Origin: Brassica napus
Taxonomy: Eukaryota > Streptophyta > Magnoliopsida > Brassicales > Brassicaceae
Reading direction: 5' to 3'
Assembly: GCF_020379485.1 (NCBI RefSeq)
Contig: NC_063435.1
Span: forward strand, 1,488,001 to 1,552,000
Length of the DNA stretch: 64,000 nucleotides
This document shows positions 60,257 to 64,000 of the stretch, piece by piece (positions within the stretch are counted from its first letter, which is position 1; every line of letters begins with the position of its first letter). A model generated the notes under the pieces. It saw only the letters and a list, made by a program, of their open reading frames with translations. It did no database searches and was not told the origin of the DNA. The position numbers and the translations under genes were made by a program.

Positions 60257-63200
60257 TCAGCCTTCTATATTGTTAGAATAGACGACCACCGAGGACTGAA
60301 GATCTCTATCAACCTTGAAATGCGCGTGGAAGAATCTTTTCACCTGTTTCATCGTCAATAAAGAAACCTATTTTTAGTCCAAAAAAAAAAACAAATGACG
60401 TTAGAGTTGAAATCAAATGTTCTTGCCTCTCTAAAGGAATGTTGGATTATGAAATCTCTGAGTTTCCTTTCTTCTGATGCAAACATCACAATGTGACTAG
60501 GCGGCTCTGACCAGTTTCCAGCTAACTCTGATACGATACCTAAAGGGTCCATCATGAATCTGTCTGACTCGTCAAGTTTTCCCTTCTCTTCACTGTTTGA
60601 CAAGAAAACCAAAGAGGAAAAACCCCTTTATGAATCAAATCGTCAAAGAAGCAAGAACTGTGATTCTGTTACCTTGGCGTGCAGTCGAGAAATAGCATTG
60701 GAATGTTACTATGGAGAGTAGAATAGTAGGGAGTGGAATGGCATGGCATGAGAAAGAGAATGCTCTTTACTCTCCCTTTATATGCTTCTTCCGATAAGTA
60801 GTTCATCGCATCCTCCGTCCCTCTCTGTTGGAAACAACAACATTCCTTTTCACCACGAGTCGATAGAGATAGCACTCAAAAGTAATTGATTCTTTACCTG
60901 ATGGAATAAACTCATGTATAGTGCCATTGGGACATTGGTCACAAGTAAAAATAGGACTGAAAGTATAAGTTTAGGAGACCACTTGACGATGTGCTTCTTT
61001 CGAGAGACTTGCTTCTTTGTAGTTATTGAAGATAATGATGAAACAGATGCCTCAATTTGAGCAAGTGCATAGCCAGAGAATATCAAAGCAATGGGTAGCA
61101 CCGGCAGCACAAACCTATCATTCATAATCTGAGTAGTCCACACGGGAAAAAATAATCCATGATGAAGGATGTTCCTTGTGAAGGTTTTTTACCTGAATTC
61201 CTTGTGGCCGAGTAGACTGTAAACCGTTAAAACCCATAGAACAAGAGCTGAAAGCTTCTTATCCTTAGACTTGATAATTCCAGCAATGGAGAGTGGTGTG
61301 AAAGTGAAAAGCATGACGAGAAACCCCTGGGAGAAGTACCAGTGCCATGGGTGAGTTCCGTAATAGTCTCCACCAGACGAAAGGAAATTGAACTTGAGAA
61401 AATTAAGAGGTACAATGACCCATGAGCCGTACATCAGACGGTCCAACAAACAGGTGAAGCCGAGGACCAAAGACCTAACACCAGAAAGCAAGTAAGCACT
61501 ATGAAAATCATCAAAAGCAAACATTAGAACTAACAGTGTATAAACTCACCCAACTGGGATCACCTCTAGGACGACAAATTTGACCTTACTAGGCGTCAAA
61601 AATAGCTCAAGCGTCCCAACGTATAACCATATGATTGCACTTGTTGGTCTTATGGCACATGCTAAAGCCGCTATGACCAAACCCCACTTCCGATTCACAG
61701 GATAGTCCTTTGAAGGATCTCTAATACAAGGCCAGTAGTAAATCCCCATGATGGTAAGTACAGTCTCCAAACAATTTGAAAAGGTACGGTTCATACAGAA
61801 GAACATGAACCAGTTTGCCAGTTGACAAAAGAGCTACCAAAACGTTAAGGAAGCACTCCAGAAATAAAATGCAAATAAACATCGACCTCAAATCTAATGT
61901 AATGGTGGAATGGCTTCACTTTTTTTATAGTTGATAAGTGTTTTTTACTAGCCTAGGCTAATCTTGTACTTTTCATTGGCCACAAATTCATTCATTGCAT
62001 AGAAAGGATACAGACCAAGTTGCAACATTTTCTCCATAGAGAGCATCAGAGAGTTTGTACAAATAGAGATCACCAAAAGCTGAAAATACGGATTGCATGA
62101 GACGTGGGGCTTTGCTCTGCATCAAAGAGTTTGTAACACATTAACAATTCTATCTACCTTCATTTGAATATACACTGAGAGCTAAAATTGCTAAAACACA
62201 CAAAAGTCAAAAGAAAGAATCACACTAACCATAACGTAGGGAGTATCAAGACCCGTGAGATGAAGAACCTTATACAAGAAAGCGAATAACATTGGATGCA
62301 AGTAGCTTCGTATCCCTCTCTTCCACTCCCATGTCAAGTAACCATACCTATCATCATCATTACGATTCATACCTATCATCATCATTACGATCAAAAATCA
62401 AGAACACATTTGTGACAACCCATCCCGCTCACTGCGGTTCATAGCCCTGCAGGGCACCGACCCTGCAGTAACTTATTGGTTCGCTTGACGTTACTCGAAC
62501 CCAATACCTCACCCTTTAACAACACTTCTACAGCCCTGTTCGTTTGGTTGCCGTATGTTTCGGCGTCAGCGTCAGCGGCAGCGTCAATAAAGACATTTGT
62601 TGTTCGTTTCGCAGACGCTGACGCTGCCGCATATTATATCACGACTGCAGGTTTTATCGGCGTCAGCTTTAGGACGCGGCGTTCGGACGTAGTGTCAGAC
62701 GCAGCTTCCTGCGTCAATGAAACAAACAAGAGTTGACGCAGAATGTTGACGCTGCCGCTGCCGCCGGTACCTGCGGCAACCAAACGAACAGCCCTTACGT
62801 CACAAGTTGTCACCAATTAATCTGCAGATCAATAATCTACCGGTGGATGTGGAGGCGTTTACTCCCATGGTGAGGTTAGAATAGGTGCCTGTGAGCGGGA
62901 CGGGTTGTCACAGCATTGACTCTTACGAACTCATCACAAAATCACTACGTTGAACACTCAACCGTCATAGAATCCACAAAACGGTTCAGCTTAACAGTCA
63001 ACAACTAATGAATGATGAAAAAATTTTACCCGAAGACGGTGCGATGAGCTACTTCTAGGGATTGCCAATGCTCGTCTGGATTGAAATACGTTTGGATCAA
63101 CAAAGCGTTCACCACGCGAAACGCGAGGCAGAGTAAGAATATCCGCCTCGTGGATCGAGTTGCTCGACTTGATTTGGAAGAAGCACTAGACGGAATCCGA

Positions 63201-63271
63201 TCATCGCCGCTGTTAACTGTCGCGCCACCGTCGCCGTCGCCGTCGGCGTTCTTCCGTTTCCTTATTTCCAT
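60257..63271 (-). CDS. APTG1: GPI mannosyltransferase III, PIG-B family
   Basis: ER multi-pass enzyme (GT22/Alg9 family) adding the third mannose to the GPI anchor precursor. Exons: 63271-63030, 62347-62230, 62116-62012, 61833-61550, 61474-61193, 61114-60898, 60824-60673, 60592-60427, 60343-60257; 550 codons plus stop. After a basic N-terminus and one hydrophobic segment comes the luminal-loop motif [15 protein letters not shown] with the acidic GT-C residues. [42 protein letters not shown], and [11 protein letters not shown] follow, then [13 protein letters not shown] and a C-terminal soluble part. The last intron has a GC donor (60426-60425). Exon 3 keeps frame with exon 4 only if the GTATCC donor at 62011 is used. 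Intron 1 holds a nested transposon. The start is the first in-frame ATG before [11 protein letters not shown]. Confidence 0.9.
62411..62912. mobile_element. TIR element in PIG-B intron 1, carrying a nested MITE
   Basis: Starts TGTGACAACCCATCCCGC and ends with the complement of TGTGACAACCCGTCCCGC; the inverted repeats are about 22 bp with one mismatch. The total length of 502 bp includes the 254 bp MITE at 62537-62790, so the host element is about 248 bp. No clear target-site duplication. Superfamily not assigned. Confidence 0.75.
62537..62790. mobile_element. MITE with TGTTCGTTTGGTTGCCG ends, copy 2
   Basis: Same 254 bp length and internal organisation as 7745-7998. GCCC directly flanks both ends (62533-62536 and 62791-62794), a possible 4-bp duplication. 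It is inserted inside another TIR element in intron 1 of the PIG-B gene. Confidence 0.85.
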
Positions 63272-64000
63272 CGATAGAAAACTAGAAAGACAAAAACTTA
63301 CGCAGCCCAAATTGAAATATGCTTGAGAAAAGGCCCATTATAAAATAGGCTCTTTGGATTATTTAGGCCCATCTAGTTTAGAGTAAAATAAGCTCTATGA
63401 AACTTGCTAACTTTAGATAAAATTATATTTCATATATTTCAGGTTTCTACACACAAAGTTTTTTTTTAACGATGATTAATTATAATATTAAAATTATGAG
63501 AATGATTATATAGACGCTGACAATACTATTTGTCTTATGAATATATATGCCTAACGACATCACTTGTATACACAAATTAAAGAAATAGTTAATTTTTTAA
63601 TATTTTTATATAAAAATATAATTATTTATACACTTAACCATATTTCAACTAATAAAAAAAATTACTGAATAAAACTAATAAATTTTGCATTGAAAATCGA
63701 AAACGATACTTATTTAGTAACAAAGAAATTTTTCAACGATGACACTTAATACGAAACGGAGAACGTATTAGCCATCGAAATTAAATAATTATTTATTTTT
63801 AAAATACCTTACTTTTTTCTTTTGGAAGAGCAATTATTAATTTTTTTTAGCCACCGAAAATAAATTGTACATATATAAAAGGATATGAAAGCAGTTAAGC
63901 ACGCGTACCAAACACTCTACAATATAGTAGTGGGGAGATAGTGTGCATGCTTGATGACACCATAACCATAAGATAACAAAAAGGGATAGAAAACCCTAGA
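63272..64000. other. Region upstream of PIG-B, AT-rich, no gene seen
   Basis: The proximal part is the PIG-B promoter and leader. The remainder is AT-rich with no recognisable coding sequence to the window end. Confidence 0.5.

Noticed and set aside
62012..62116. Apparent frameshift between exons 3 and 4 of the PIG-B gene
   Set aside because: With the first GT (62015-62014) as donor the frame breaks, but the next donor (GTATCC at 62011) adds four bases and restores the frame (TWS joined to LFCQLANW). The gene is taken as intact.

Overview
The window reads as nuclear DNA of a Brassicaceae plant, most likely the Brassica/Raphanus lineage. The evidence is intron-rich genes with GT-AG introns, AT-rich intergenic DNA, and a gene series that follows the Arabidopsis thaliana interval At5g14610 to At5g14850. 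Locus numbers and Arabidopsis proteins are recalled from memory, not looked up. Several genes of the Arabidopsis series are absent or survive only as relics, as expected for one subgenome of a fractionated ancient hexaploid.

Layout. 0-2 kb: 3' part of a DEAD-box RNA helicase (RH46 type, +). 2.2-11.3 kb: a tandem duplication carrying two DRM2-type de novo DNA methyltransferase genes (-), with GSK3/shaggy-kinase exon remnants between them. The first DRM2 copy is complete (597 codons, three UBA domains). The second is a compact paralog that has lost all UBA domains. 12.3-12.9 kb: a small basic membrane protein (-). 13-20.6 kb: transposon-rich AT-rich DNA with a Helitron end. 20.7-24.1 kb: a cinnamoyl-CoA-reductase-like gene (-) with a hAT-type insertion in an intron. 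27.1-28.05 kb: proteasome assembly chaperone 3 (+). 28.5-32.7 kb: a 20-exon STE20/GCK-like kinase (-). 33-37.7 kb: intergenic, with a second Helitron end. 37.7-38.1 kb: a 5'-truncated LINE copy beside a Ser/Arg-rich unknown gene (38.1-38.7 kb, +). 42.5-44.9 kb: beta carbonic anhydrase CA2 (+). 48.2-49.3 kb: R2R3-MYB WEREWOLF (-). 52.05-52.3 kb: a decayed PPR gene. 53.1-55.3 kb: mitochondrial formate dehydrogenase (+). 58.4-59.8 kb: an ARM-repeat protein (+). 60.3-63.3 kb: GPI mannosyltransferase III (PIG-B/APTG1, -), with a nested transposon in intron 1.

The genes are ordinary housekeeping or developmental genes and do not form one pathway. The unusual content is (i) the UBA-less DRM2 paralog, (ii) at least fifteen tiny 'tail-only' poly(A) insertions flanked by 7-19 bp target-site duplications, (iii) a 124 bp sequence present identically at 14.0 kb and 45.6 kb, where the second copy looks retroposed, and (iv) several MITE, hAT and Helitron structures. 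Exon borders were set by hand from reading frame, splice sites and family similarity. All multi-exon models listed stay in frame to their stop codon.
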